From NCBI GenBank assembly GCA_017420455.1, contig JAFOJB010000545.1, positions 1 to 7,657 on the forward strand: a stretch of DNA of 7,657 bases. The letters run 5' to 3'. How positions within the stretch are numbered: position 1 is the first letter of the stretch; the number at the start of each line of letters is the position of its first letter. A program made the translations under genes and the position numbers. This stretch comes from Blautia sp. GTDB taxonomy: Bacteria > Bacillota > Clostridia > Lachnospirales > Lachnospiraceae. Below, in pieces: positions 1 through 6,286 of this stretch. Below the pieces are notes generated by a model. That model was not told where the DNA came from and ran no database searches. It worked only from the letters and a program-made list of their open reading frames with translations.

Positions 1-639
1 AACTTCGATTCTTCGGGAACGCTGAAGACGCAGATCGAGGAAGGAGCAGACTGCGACCTGTTCATTTCCGCGGGCCGGAAACAGATGGACCAGCTGGATA
101 TCGGGGCGGATCCTTCCGTGAACACGGACGGGCTGGACTATATCGATCCGGAAAGCCGTGTGGATCTTCTGGAGAACAGGGTGACTCTCAGCGTAAATGA
201 GGAAAACGAAAAAGGAATCACCTCCTTCGACCAGCTTGCGAAAGCCCTGCAGGAGGGAGGGATCCTTCTGGGCATGGGAAACAGTGATGTCCCTGTGGGG
301 CAGTACACCCAAAAGATCCTTGAGTGGTATGGTCTTAAGGAAGAGGAGCTGGCAGAAAACGGCGAGATTTCCTATGGAAGCAATGTGAAGGAGGTAACGA
401 CCCAGATTGCAGAGGGAACCGTGGACTGCGGCGTCATCTACTGCACCGACGCCTTTTCCGCCGGCCTTACAGTGGTGGATACTGCCACGGCGGAAATGTG
501 CGGCCAGGTCATTTATCCGGCAGCAGTATTGAAAGAATCCGCACACAGGGAGGAAGCCCGGGCTTTCCTGTCCTGGCTGCTTTCCGGGAAAGCCATGAGT
601 GTTTTTGAAAAGGTTGGTTTTTCCCGGGTGAATTCCTGA
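1..639 (+). CDS. modA: Molybdate/tungstate ABC transporter substrate-binding protein ModA, 5' end missing
   Basis: Extracytoplasmic oxyanion-binding protein that would deliver molybdate or tungstate to the ModB/ModC importer. The reading frame is open from base 1, so the start, the signal peptide and the first part of the mature protein lie outside the window; 212 residues remain, against about 250-280 for the family. The visible part starts with an FDSSGTL stretch and then CDLFISAG (residues 19-26), matching the ModA pattern in which a Ser/Gly turn is followed by a D-(L/V)-F-hS-A segment. A segment around residues 88-105 (LLGMGNSDVPVGQYTQ) corresponds to the family's N/D-x-P-x-G-x-Y region, and GVIYCTDA (144-151) is the usual Y-x-(S/T)-D-A element, whose Tyr contacts the anion in characterised homologues. 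modB follows after 13 bases. Family assignment is firm; choice between molybdate and tungstate cannot be made from this fragment. Confidence 0.93.
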   Translation, partial: NFDSSGTLKTQIEEGADCDLFISAGRKQMDQLDIGADPSVNTDGLDYIDPESRVDLLENRVTLSVNEENEKGITSFDQLAKALQEGGILLGMGNSDVPVGQYTQKILEWYGLKEEELAENGEISYGSNVKEVTTQIAEGTVDCGVIYCTDAFSAGLTVVDTATAEMCGQVIYPAAVLKESAHREEARAFLSWLLSGKAMSVFEKVGFSRVNS

Positions 640-652
640 ACATGGAGGGCAT

Positions 653-1315
653 ATGGATCTCTATCCGCTGATAAACTCCCTTCGTATCGCCGCCATCAGC
701 TGCACCATCGTTTTTTTTGCCGGGATCTGTGCGGCATATTACATTTCCGGACTTCCGCCAGTCATCAAGGGACTTCTGGATGTGTTCCTGACGCTTCCCA
801 TGGTCCTGCCTCCTACGGTATGCGGCTATTTTCTGCTGATCCTTCTGGGACCGAAAAGACCGCTGGGGATGCTGCTGAAAAAGGCCGGGCTCCGGTTCGC
901 CATGAACTGGTACGGGGGAATTGCTGCTGCTGTACTGGTGGCGTTTCCGCTGATGTACCGGACGGCAAGGGGAGCCTTTGAAGGCTTCGATGAGAACCTG
1001 GAGTATTCCGGACAGACGCTGGGGCTTTCCAATACCTATATTTTCTGGCGGATCCGTATGCCGGTCTGCCGCCAGGGAATTCTGGCGGGAGTCGTGCTTT
1101 CCTTTGCGAGAGCTTTGGGAGAATACGGGGCGACCAGCATGCTGATCGGCTACGTGCCCGGCAGGACGGCAACGATCTCTACCACCGTTTACCAGCTCTG
1201 GAGGACTAACGATGAAAGGGGAGCCTTTTTCTGGGTAATGGTGAATCTTACGATCTCCGCGGTCACCATGATCATCGTAAATCTGCTGGAATCAGGAAAA
1301 AAGAAAACACAATGA
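653..1315 (+). CDS. modB: Molybdate ABC transporter permease ModB
   Basis: Integral membrane permease, 220 residues, forming the oxyanion channel as a homodimer with ModC. About five hydrophobic segments are visible, near residues 10-30, 40-65, 86-104, 143-163 and 193-213. LPMVLPPTVCGYFLL (48-62) is the usual ModB/CysT transmembrane signature, and the cytoplasmic EAA-type loop that docks onto the ATPase is seen as LGLSNTYIFWRIRMP (123-137), followed by LSFARALGEYGAT (149-161), a very typical ModB end of that loop. The start at 653 is supported by a GGAGGG motif at 644-649, although the spacing of 3 bases is short; length agrees with the family (about 220-230). The stop codon overlaps the modC start in an ATGA at 1312-1315, so the two are translationally coupled. 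Confidence 0.95.
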   Translation: MDLYPLINSLRIAAISCTIVFFAGICAAYYISGLPPVIKGLLDVFLTLPMVLPPTVCGYFLLILLGPKRPLGMLLKKAGLRFAMNWYGGIAAAVLVAFPLMYRTARGAFEGFDENLEYSGQTLGLSNTYIFWRIRMPVCRQGILAGVVLSFARALGEYGATSMLIGYVPGRTATISTTVYQLWRTNDERGAFFWVMVNLTISAVTMIIVNLLESGKKKTQ

Positions 1316-2385
1316 GTATTTCCATACATATAAAAAAGAATTTCGGGGGCTTCTGCCTGCAGCTGGACCTGGAGCATCCGGGAGGGATCACAGGCCTTCT
1401 CGGACCCTCCGGGTGCGGGAAAAGCACAGCGCTCAAATGTATCGCCGGGATCATAAAACCGGACGAGGGAAGAATCGAACTGGATGGCAGAGTACTGTTC
1501 GACAGCAAGGAGAGGGTGAACCTTCCTCCCCAGGAAAGGCATGTGGGATATCTCTTCCAGAATTATGCCCTGTTTCCCAACATGACCGTAGAAGGCAACA
1601 TCCGCTGTGCCCTGCGGCATAAGAAGAACAGGAGAGAGGCAGAAGAGAGGCTCGGCTCGGCGCTTTCCCTGATGGAGCTTTCCGACTGCCGGCGGCTGTA
1701 TCCCCGGCAGATTTCAGGCGGGCAGCAGCAGAGGACGGCTCTTGCCAGGATCCTGGTAAGTGAACCCGACATGCTCCTTCTGGACGAGCCCTTCAGCGCT
1801 TTGGATTCCTATCTCAGGGAGCAGATGCAGAGCCAGATCCACCGGCTTCTTCGGGAATACGGAAAAAGCGTTCTTCTGGTTAGCCACAGCCGGGACGAGA
1901 TCTACTACCTCTGTGACCATGTGGCGGTGATGAACAGGGGCAGGATCCTGAGATACGGAACCGTAAAAGAAGTGTTTGCGGATCCCGGCAGCCCTGCAGC
2001 CGCTCTTCTCACAGGATGTAAAAACATCGCGCCTGCCCGCCGGCTCTCAGAGCACGAGGTGGAGGTCCCGGACTGGGGAGTACGCCTTAAGACCCACGAC
2101 GTGGTAAAGGAGGAGCATCTCGAGGTGGGGATACGGGCGCATTATTTCCATCCCAATGCAAGGGAAAATCTTTTCCCTGTGTATATAACGGGACAGCGGG
2201 AGGATCCCTTTGAGAGCCGGATCCTGTTCCGCTATCAGACACAGAAGGAGGGCACGCCGGATCTGTGGTGGCGTCTTCCCAAGGACCGCACGCCCCAGAT
2301 CATGCCGAAGAAACTGGGAATCTCATCACATAATGTCCTGCTGCTGTACGGAGAGCAGAAGGAGACGGATTCTGCTGACGGCTGA
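1312..2385 (+). CDS. modC: Molybdate ABC transporter ATP-binding protein ModC
   Basis: ATPase that powers molybdate/tungstate import, 357 residues. All ABC motifs are visible: Walker A GPSGCGKST (31-39), Q-loop Gln83 in LFQNYALFP, signature SGGQQQR (135-141), Walker B MLLLDEP (154-160), D-loop SALD (162-165) and switch His192 in VSHSRDE. Residues from about 235 to the end form a C-terminal regulatory region with a VGIRAHYF stretch (272-279) like the TOBE domain of ModC/CysA-type ATPases; a classic duplicated Mop motif (TSARNxxxG) is not obvious. The start codon lies inside the modB stop (ATGA). Upstream, only a weak AGGAAAA at about 1293-1299 is seen, at poor spacing, so translation probably depends on ribosomes finishing modB. 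It is the last gene of the mod operon here; no molybdenum cofactor biosynthesis gene follows. Confidence 0.94.
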   Translation: MSISIHIKKNFGGFCLQLDLEHPGGITGLLGPSGCGKSTALKCIAGIIKPDEGRIELDGRVLFDSKERVNLPPQERHVGYLFQNYALFPNMTVEGNIRCALRHKKNRREAEERLGSALSLMELSDCRRLYPRQISGGQQQRTALARILVSEPDMLLLDEPFSALDSYLREQMQSQIHRLLREYGKSVLLVSHSRDEIYYLCDHVAVMNRGRILRYGTVKEVFADPGSPAAALLTGCKNIAPARRLSEHEVEVPDWGVRLKTHDVVKEEHLEVGIRAHYFHPNARENLFPVYITGQREDPFESRILFRYQTQKEGTPDLWWRLPKDRTPQIMPKKLGISSHNVLLLYGEQKETDSADG

Positions 2386-2388
2386 GTT

Positions 2389-2417
2389 CCGGATGGCTTT
2401 GTAAAACCGTCATCCGG
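2389..2417 (+). terminator. Stem-loop just after modC, possible operon end
   Basis: CCGGATGGC (2389-2397) pairs with GTCATCCGG (2409-2417), nine pairs with one G-T wobble, and TTT/AAA inside the loop may extend it past a CC bulge. It begins 3 bases after the modC stop, a position typical of operon-end hairpins. No run of T follows on either strand, so it is not a canonical intrinsic terminator; it could instead stabilise the mRNA 3' end. Confidence 0.35.
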
Positions 2418-2497
2418 CAACAGCGTGTGATTCCAGCCCCAAAAGCACATTTTGATCAACGAGGATTTTTGTTCCAGATTGCATCACAACATTCAGG

Positions 2498-2516
2498 TGC
2501 AATGTGGTGCATTGCA
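2498..2516. repeat. Inverted repeat TGCAATG/CATTGCA in the modC-HD gap
   Basis: TGCAATG (2498-2504) and CATTGCA (2510-2516) are perfect inverted copies with a 5-base loop. The right arm with its next bases, GTGCATTGCAG (2507-2517) then CAGATG (2519-2524), resembles the core of the repeat element at 4513-4564 and 6442-6490, so this may be a diverged third copy. The function is unknown. Confidence 0.45.
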
Positions 2517-2543
2517 GCCAGATGTTTTGCGGCATGATCTGAG

Positions 2544-2592
2544 GCAAAAGGACCGCTCAGCGGAATGATGTCTTTTTGCACCGGAATCATGT
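2544..2592 (+). promoter_or_regulatory. Nested stem-loop and direct repeat in the leader of the HD gene
   Basis: An outer stem pairs 2544-2553 (GCAAAAGGAC) with 2570-2579 (GTCTTTTTGC), ten pairs with one wobble, and within it CCGC (2553-2556) can pair with GCGG (2560-2563) over a TCA loop; the two stems share base 2553, so both cannot form at full length. Overlapping this, CGGAATGATGT (2561-2571) and CGGAATCATGT (2582-2592) are direct repeats with one difference and are 21 bases apart, two turns of the helix. The site ends 20 bases before the Shine-Dalgarno sequence of the HD gene. A regulatory role is an inference; no known riboswitch consensus was recognised. Confidence 0.35.
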
Positions 2593-2626
2593 ATGTCACT
2601 AAATACTGCGTAAAGGAGGAGAGCAT

Positions 2627-3196
2627 ATGGAACCCGGAACCATGCTGGAGATTCTGAAGACAGCCGCGAATCTCAAGAAAAATACCAGACACTGCTTCAC
2701 GGAGCCGGACCGCAGAGAAAGCGTGGCCGACCACAGCTGGAGGATCAGCCTGATGGCCATGCTTCTCTCGGGGGAAGAGGAGTTTCAGGACGTAAATATG
2801 GACCGGGTCATCCGGATGTGCCTGATCCACGACCTGGGGGAAGCCTTCACCGGAGATATCCCCACCTTCCTGAAGAGCAGAGGGGACGAAGACAAGGAAG
2901 AAGCCGTTTTCGACCGCTGGGTAGACTGCTTCCCTTCTCCCCAGAGAGAAGAGTGGCAGGAGCTTTTAAAAGAGATGAAGGCGATGGAGACCAGAGAAGC
3001 CAGGATCTATAAAGCGCTGGATAAGCTGGAGGCGGTGATCTCCCACAATGAGTCGGACATCTCCACCTGGCTCCCGCTGGAATATGACCTGCAGCTCACC
3101 TATGCCAACGAGCAGATCAGGATCACTCCTGAGCTGAAGAAGCTGAAGGAGGCCGTAGACGACTGGACCCGGGAGAAGATCCGGGCCGGAGTCTGA
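2627..3196 (+). CDS. HD-domain hydrolase, YfbR/HDDC2-like (probable 5'-nucleotidase)
   Basis: Probable metal-dependent phosphohydrolase of the HD superfamily, 189 residues, cytoplasmic. The metal-binding set is complete: His36 in VADHSWR (33-39), His68-Asp69 in IHDLGE (67-72), and Asp132 in YKALDKLEAV (128-137). GDIP (76-79), typical of the HDDC2/YfbR branch, is present. Members of that branch remove phosphate from deoxyribonucleoside 5'-monophosphates, but many bacterial paralogues are untested, so the substrate is inferred. The YfbR-type R-x-G-W segment near the N-terminus is replaced by NTRHCF (19-24). The start is set by a strong AAAGGAGGA at 2612-2620, six bases before the ATG. The next gene begins 72 bases downstream on the same strand without a visible terminator between, suggesting cotranscription. 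Confidence 0.82.
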   Translation: MEPGTMLEILKTAANLKKNTRHCFTEPDRRESVADHSWRISLMAMLLSGEEEFQDVNMDRVIRMCLIHDLGEAFTGDIPTFLKSRGDEDKEEAVFDRWVDCFPSPQREEWQELLKEMKAMETREARIYKALDKLEAVISHNESDISTWLPLEYDLQLTYANEQIRITPELKKLKEAVDDWTREKIRAGV

Positions 3197-3268
3197 AACC
3201 GGAAATGCCGGGACAAACCGGGATACTGGTGGAAAACAGCGGAAAACGATGAATAAGGAGCGAATATC

Positions 3269-4492
3269 ATGGCATTGGAATTTGATTTTCTGACAAGACC
3301 GGAGCGTTCCGGTATGGATGCGCTGGCAGTGGATTTTTCCGGAGACGGGGATGGGAGCATGGCGCCCAGAAGGCCGAAGGAGGGCTTTTCCCTGATCCCC
3401 ATGTGGGTGGCAGATATGAATTTTGTGGCAGCTCCCTCTGTGACAGAGGCGCTTGTCGCCAGAGCCTCCCATCCGTCCTACGGATATTTTGAGACAAGAC
3501 CGGAGTATTACGCATCGATCATCCGCTGGCAGAAGGAGCTCCACGGCGTGGAGGGGCTTGGCAGGGAACAGATCGGATATGAAAACGGAGTGCTGGGAGG
3601 ACTGGCCACCTGTGTCGCCGCATTTACCACTCCCAATGAACCGATTTTGCTGCATTCGCCGACCTATATCGGTTTCACCGGCTGTATCACAAGGCTGGGA
3701 AGGCAGATCATACACAGCCCTCTGGTAAAGGACAGTGACGGGATCTGGCGCATGGATTACGAGGACATGGAGCAGAAGATCAGGGAGAACCATATCCGTT
3801 TTGCCGTCTTCTGCAGTCCGCATAACCCCACCGGCCGGGTCTGGACCAGAGAAGAGATCGAAAAGGCCATGCGGATCTACGAGGAAAACGACGTCCTGGT
3901 GATCTCCGACGAAATCTGGTGTGATATTCTGCTGAACGGAAACGAACACATTCCAACACAATCTGTCAGCGAAGACGCCAGAAAACGGACCATCGCCCTG
4001 TATGCTCCCAGCAAGACCTTCAACCTGGCAGGCCTCATCGGCTCCTACCACATCATCTACAATCCGTACCTGAAGGACCGGGTCAGCCGGCAGTCGCGCA
4101 TCACGGGCTATAACGACATGAATGTCCTCAGCCAGCACGCTCTGATCGGCGCCTACAGCGAAGCGGGGCAGCGTTGGGTCATGGAGCTGCGGCAGGTGCT
4201 TTCTGAAAACGTAAACTACAGTGTCTCTTTCATCCGGGAGAATTTCCCGGGAGTAAACGTATCCACGCCTCAGGGAACCTATATGCTCTTTCCGGACATC
4301 GCAGAATATCTGGAACGCACCGGGAAAACCTATATGGAGGTCCTTTCTGCCGGCTGGGAAGTGGGCGTCGCCTGGCAGAACGGCCGTCCTTTCCACGGGG
4401 AAACCAATATCCGCATGAACCTGGCCCTTCCGGCAAAATGGGTAAAAGAAGCCTTTGAGAGGCTGAAGCAGTATGTGTTCACAGAAAAATGA
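3269..4492 (+). CDS. MalY/PatB-type PLP-dependent C-S lyase / aminotransferase
   Basis: Fold-type I PLP enzyme of the class I/II aminotransferase superfamily, 407 residues, near the usual 390-400. The PatB/MalY branch typically cleaves the C-S bond of cystathionine to homocysteine, pyruvate and ammonia. Visible landmarks: PMWVADMNF (44-52), the branch signature near the N-terminus; SPHNPTGRVW (183-192) with Asn186; SDEIWCD (213-219) with Asp214, which contacts the pyridine nitrogen; APSKTFNLAG (246-255) with Lys249 forming the Schiff base; and Arg382 in NIRMN, which binds the substrate carboxylate. The signature commonly reads ADMDF, and here the second Asp is Asn51. The ATG at 3269 has AAGGAG at 3255-3260, eight bases away. 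Exact substrate (cystathionine, cysteine or another beta-substituted amino acid) cannot be decided from sequence. Confidence 0.88.
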   Translation: MALEFDFLTRPERSGMDALAVDFSGDGDGSMAPRRPKEGFSLIPMWVADMNFVAAPSVTEALVARASHPSYGYFETRPEYYASIIRWQKELHGVEGLGREQIGYENGVLGGLATCVAAFTTPNEPILLHSPTYIGFTGCITRLGRQIIHSPLVKDSDGIWRMDYEDMEQKIRENHIRFAVFCSPHNPTGRVWTREEIEKAMRIYEENDVLVISDEIWCDILLNGNEHIPTQSVSEDARKRTIALYAPSKTFNLAGLIGSYHIIYNPYLKDRVSRQSRITGYNDMNVLSQHALIGAYSEAGQRWVMELRQVLSENVNYSVSFIRENFPGVNVSTPQGTYMLFPDIAEYLERTGKTYMEVLSAGWEVGVAWQNGRPFHGETNIRMNLALPAKWVKEAFERLKQYVFTEK

Positions 4493-4512
4493 TCGGAATC
4501 ACAGGAACGGGT

Positions 4513-4564
4513 TTCCCTGACGTCTGTCTTTTCTGCTCTTGCTGCATTGCAGTCAGACAGGGAA
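4513..4564. repeat. Structured intergenic element, copy 1
   Basis: TTCCCT (4513-4518) and GTCTG (4522-4526), separated by a GAC bulge, pair with CAGAC (4554-4558) and AGGGAA (4559-4564), giving an 11-pair stem. Inside lies CTGCATTGCAG (4542-4552), itself a small CTGC/GCAG hairpin. The order CCTG-x-CGTCTG, pyrimidine-rich spacer, CTGCATTGCAG, CAGACAG recurs at 6443-6490. It starts 20 bases after the stop of the MalY-type gene and could shape its mRNA 3' end. There is no T run after it, so it is not a standard terminator. Confidence 0.5.
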
Positions 4565-4633
4565 GGGGATTCGGAATCGCCATCCGACGACATTGTTTGG
4601 CCGTGTATTCTTGCGAATAAGAGGAGTAGATTT

Positions 4634-5158
4634 ATGAAAAAATGGAAAAGGCATCTGGCAGGTTTTCTTCTGACCGCGATATTATGCACGGTGGCCCGCG
4701 GCTGCGGCGCGGAGAAGACTTCGGAAACCACCCATACAAGCATGGGAGTTGACGACGGGATCGGTGGGTTCCTGTACAATTTTGACCCGAGCGAGGAGGT
4801 AAGGCTCCTGGTACAGAATAAAAACAATAATATTTTCCCGAAGAGCATGTCCTGGTACTATGAGAGGGGAGGGACGGCCCGGGAGGAAAACGAAGAGGTG
4901 GAAAACAACTTCAGATCCTCGACGGACGCGGCGCTGATCAAGAACGTCTATTATGCCCTGAGCAACACCATCATCCTGGGGATCGCTACCGACCAGTCCG
5001 AGTTTACCCACTACTTTATAGCCTTTGCGCTGCCGGGCGGCAAAGAATGCCGGTACGATTTTGTGAACGAAAACACGATCCGGCTGAGCGGACAGAACTA
5101 TGTGGTCGAAACCGACGGAAGCCTGTGGAAGTCCCTTATTGCAGGAAATGAATCCTGA
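4634..5158 (+). CDS. Small secreted protein, probable lipoprotein, unknown function
   Basis: I do not recognise this 174-residue protein. The N-terminus is a clear export signal: basic MKKWKRH (1-7), hydrophobic core about 8-20, then ARGC with Cys24, a loose lipobox (Ala instead of the preferred Leu at -3), so lipid anchoring is likely but not certain. The mature part is acidic to neutral with no further long hydrophobic stretch. It has a Thr/Ser-rich linker just after Cys24 and mixed beta-type sequence in the second half, ending in a turn-rich ETDGSLWKSL (residues about 159-168). The ATG at 4634 is chosen because GAGGAG (4621-4626) precedes it by seven bases and it opens directly into the signal peptide. 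An in-frame ATG at 4547 has no such site and falls inside the repeat element. It is transcribed towards the flavoprotein gene, whose stop is only 41 bases away. Confidence 0.75.
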   Translation: MKKWKRHLAGFLLTAILCTVARGCGAEKTSETTHTSMGVDDGIGGFLYNFDPSEEVRLLVQNKNNNIFPKSMSWYYERGGTAREENEEVENNFRSSTDAALIKNVYYALSNTIILGIATDQSEFTHYFIAFALPGGKECRYDFVNENTIRLSGQNYVVETDGSLWKSLIAGNES

Positions 5159-5207
5159 GCGAAACCGTCCCCGTTTCTCTCTTTTTCCCTTTTTCCCTCT
5201 CAGGATT
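5151..5207. repeat. Inverted repeat containing both convergent stop codons
   Basis: AATCCTGAG (5151-5159) and CTCAGGATT (5199-5207) are perfect 9-base inverted copies 39 bases apart. Each arm contains the TCC-TGA end of one of the two convergent genes, so both proteins end in Ser at the same sequence. The spacer holds a pure C/T tract (5174-5201). Confidence 0.6.
5157..5186 (+). terminator. Probable intrinsic terminator of the lipoprotein gene
   Basis: GAG (5157-5159) and GAAAC (5161-5165) pair with GTTTC (5173-5177) and CTC (5179-5181) around a C-T mismatch and a 7-base loop, followed directly by TTTTT (5182-5186) and, after CCC, a second TTTTT (5190-5194). The stem overlaps the stop codon of the lipoprotein gene. 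The hairpin is modest, but position and T runs fit a terminator for + strand transcription only. Confidence 0.5.
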
Positions 5208-6141
5208 TGGAGGGTGCCTGGGTCGGGGCGCAGATCTGGGTGTAATACTTCTTACGGCGTTTGAATTCCTCGTCCTTGTTGAGGTTCATCAGCCTGCCCT
5301 CGTTCCGGAAAATATCCTCTCCATGCAGTTTTTTGCCGGAAATGGTATCATGGGCCTTATGCTCGTCTGCCGGATCAAATTTGAACCGGAAGGCGCCGTC
5401 CACGATCTCCAGAGTTCCCTCCAGGCCGCAAAGTTCACAGACACAGTGGGTAGTTCCCGGGAAGATATAGAAATTGTTTCCCTGGCAGTGAGGACATGCG
5501 CCGGGTTTGCCCATCCACGCGGCGTTCTCGATATCTGCCGCAGCCTTGCACAGATTCCGGCCGATCTCTTTCATCCGCTCGATCTTGTCGTCCTGCATGA
5601 TGACGTCCTTGCTCCAGGAGAAGTACTCGTTGTTGATCACCTTCCAGGCCGGGCTCATAGCCAGCATCGCGTGGTCTGTCTCCACACGGCAGGCCCAGTC
5701 GGAGCCGCCGATGCCCACAAAGGAAATGGCCTTTTTCTTCAGGTATTTCGGATCAAGGCCAGGTTTTCCCTGCTCCTTCAGCATACCATCCGCCATCAGG
5801 AGCATGCCCATGTCATGTCCCGGGCCCATACGGTCGCAAAGAACATGGAAAAGCCCGGAGCCGCCGGATTCATAGATCGGATCCACGATGAGGACGCCGT
5901 CTGCCTCGGCCATCTTGTCAAAGAGAGCCGCAAAATCATCCTTCTGGGTGCAGACCATGCCCTTGCCCATCACAAGGCCTCTGGAGCAGGCGACGCAGCC
6001 CGTACAGTATCTGATATCCCAGTCAAAAACATGGATAAATTCGATCTCCGCTCCGGCATCTCTTGCGGCTTCAAGCGCTACCCTGCACATGGTATCGTTA
6101 TTTCCGTTCCTGGTTCCACAGGAAAGCCCAAGTATCTTCAT
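5200..6141 (-). CDS. NADPH-dependent FMN reductase-like iron-sulfur flavoprotein with zinc-ribbon-like C-terminus
   Basis: Cytoplasmic flavodoxin-fold redox protein, 313 residues, substrate unknown. The N-terminal half (about 1-185) matches the NADPH-dependent FMN reductase/iron-sulfur flavoprotein family: the first strand and FMN phosphate loop are KILGLSCGTRNGNND (2-16), and DGVLIVDPIYESGGSG (81-96) is the second flavin-binding loop. A cysteine cluster, Cys46, Cys49, Cys52 and Cys64, follows the C-x2-C-x2-C-xn-C pattern that binds a 4Fe-4S cluster in iron-sulfur flavoproteins, but the last gap is 11 residues rather than the usual 4-7. Residues 216-238 hold CPHC and CELC pairs (plus Cys233), like a zinc ribbon or rubredoxin-type knuckle, followed by a charged helical tail. 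The start has a strong AAGGAGGA (6148-6155) six bases away. It is a single gene, with a long structured leader. Confidence 0.8.
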   Translation of the reverse strand: MKILGLSCGTRNGNNDTMCRVALEAARDAGAEIEFIHVFDWDIRYCTGCVACSRGLVMGKGMVCTQKDDFAALFDKMAEADGVLIVDPIYESGGSGLFHVLCDRMGPGHDMGMLLMADGMLKEQGKPGLDPKYLKKKAISFVGIGGSDWACRVETDHAMLAMSPAWKVINNEYFSWSKDVIMQDDKIERMKEIGRNLCKAAADIENAAWMGKPGACPHCQGNNFYIFPGTTHCVCELCGLEGTLEIVDGAFRFKFDPADEHKAHDTISGKKLHGEDIFRNEGRLMNLNKDEEFKRRKKYYTQICAPTQAPSKS

Positions 6142-6186
6142 TTTTGTTCCTCCTTATCTGTCAGTAAGTGTAAGAAACCGTCCATA

Positions 6187-6214
6187 AATATCCTTTACAT
6201 CCGGCGCGTCTGAA
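6187..6214 (-). promoter_or_regulatory. Possible sigma-A-type promoter for the flavoprotein gene
   Basis: On the minus strand TTCAGA (6214-6209) and GATATT (6192-6187) are 16 bases apart, each matching four of six consensus positions. Transcription would start near 6180, leaving an mRNA leader of about 40 bases. If this promoter is the real one, the hairpins further upstream are not in the transcript. Confidence 0.25.
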
Positions 6215-6255
6215 TCCGCCCCGGCTGCGCTGGTCCCGCCTCCCGGCCCGGTCAT

Positions 6256-6286
6256 GCGCTAAACGCGTGCCGCTGGCACGCAGCGC
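6256..6286. repeat. GC-rich bulged hairpin, REP-like
   Basis: GCGTGCC (6265-6271) and GGCACGC (6275-6281) pair perfectly over a 3-base GCT loop. The stem continues with GCGCT (6256-6260) and AGCGC (6282-6286) after a 4-base AAAC bulge on the left, twelve pairs in all. GTCAT occurs on both sides (6251-6255 and 6288-6292) as a 5-base direct repeat. Short palindromes with a GC-rich stem, a bulge and flanking short repeats resemble REP-type intergenic repeats, but one copy cannot prove it. Confidence 0.55.

Noticed and set aside
2576..2605. Possible promoter TTGCAC with TAAATA before the HD gene
   Set aside because: Both boxes match only three of six consensus positions, and the start would fall on the Shine-Dalgarno sequence.
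2456..2830. Minus-strand open frame of 124 codons across the modC-HD gap
   Set aside because: It runs antisense into the HD gene, has no recognisable domain or ribosome site, and half of it covers the hairpin-rich leader.
2966..4396. Open frame of 476 codons on the minus strand, opposite the MalY-type gene and the end of the HD gene
   Set aside because: The plus-strand genes have complete family motifs and good ribosome sites. The minus-strand product is rich in His, Pro, Arg and Gly with no recognisable domain, as expected for a shadow of GC-rich coding sequence.
4547..4633. Earlier in-frame ATG that would add 29 residues to the lipoprotein
   Set aside because: It lies inside the repeat element without a ribosome site, and the extension would bury the signal peptide. 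The ATG at 4634 has GAGGAG seven bases upstream.
5323..6213. Open frame of 296 codons on the plus strand, opposite the flavoprotein gene
   Set aside because: It has no domain or convincing ribosome site, and the minus strand encodes an intact flavodoxin-family protein with a strong Shine-Dalgarno sequence.
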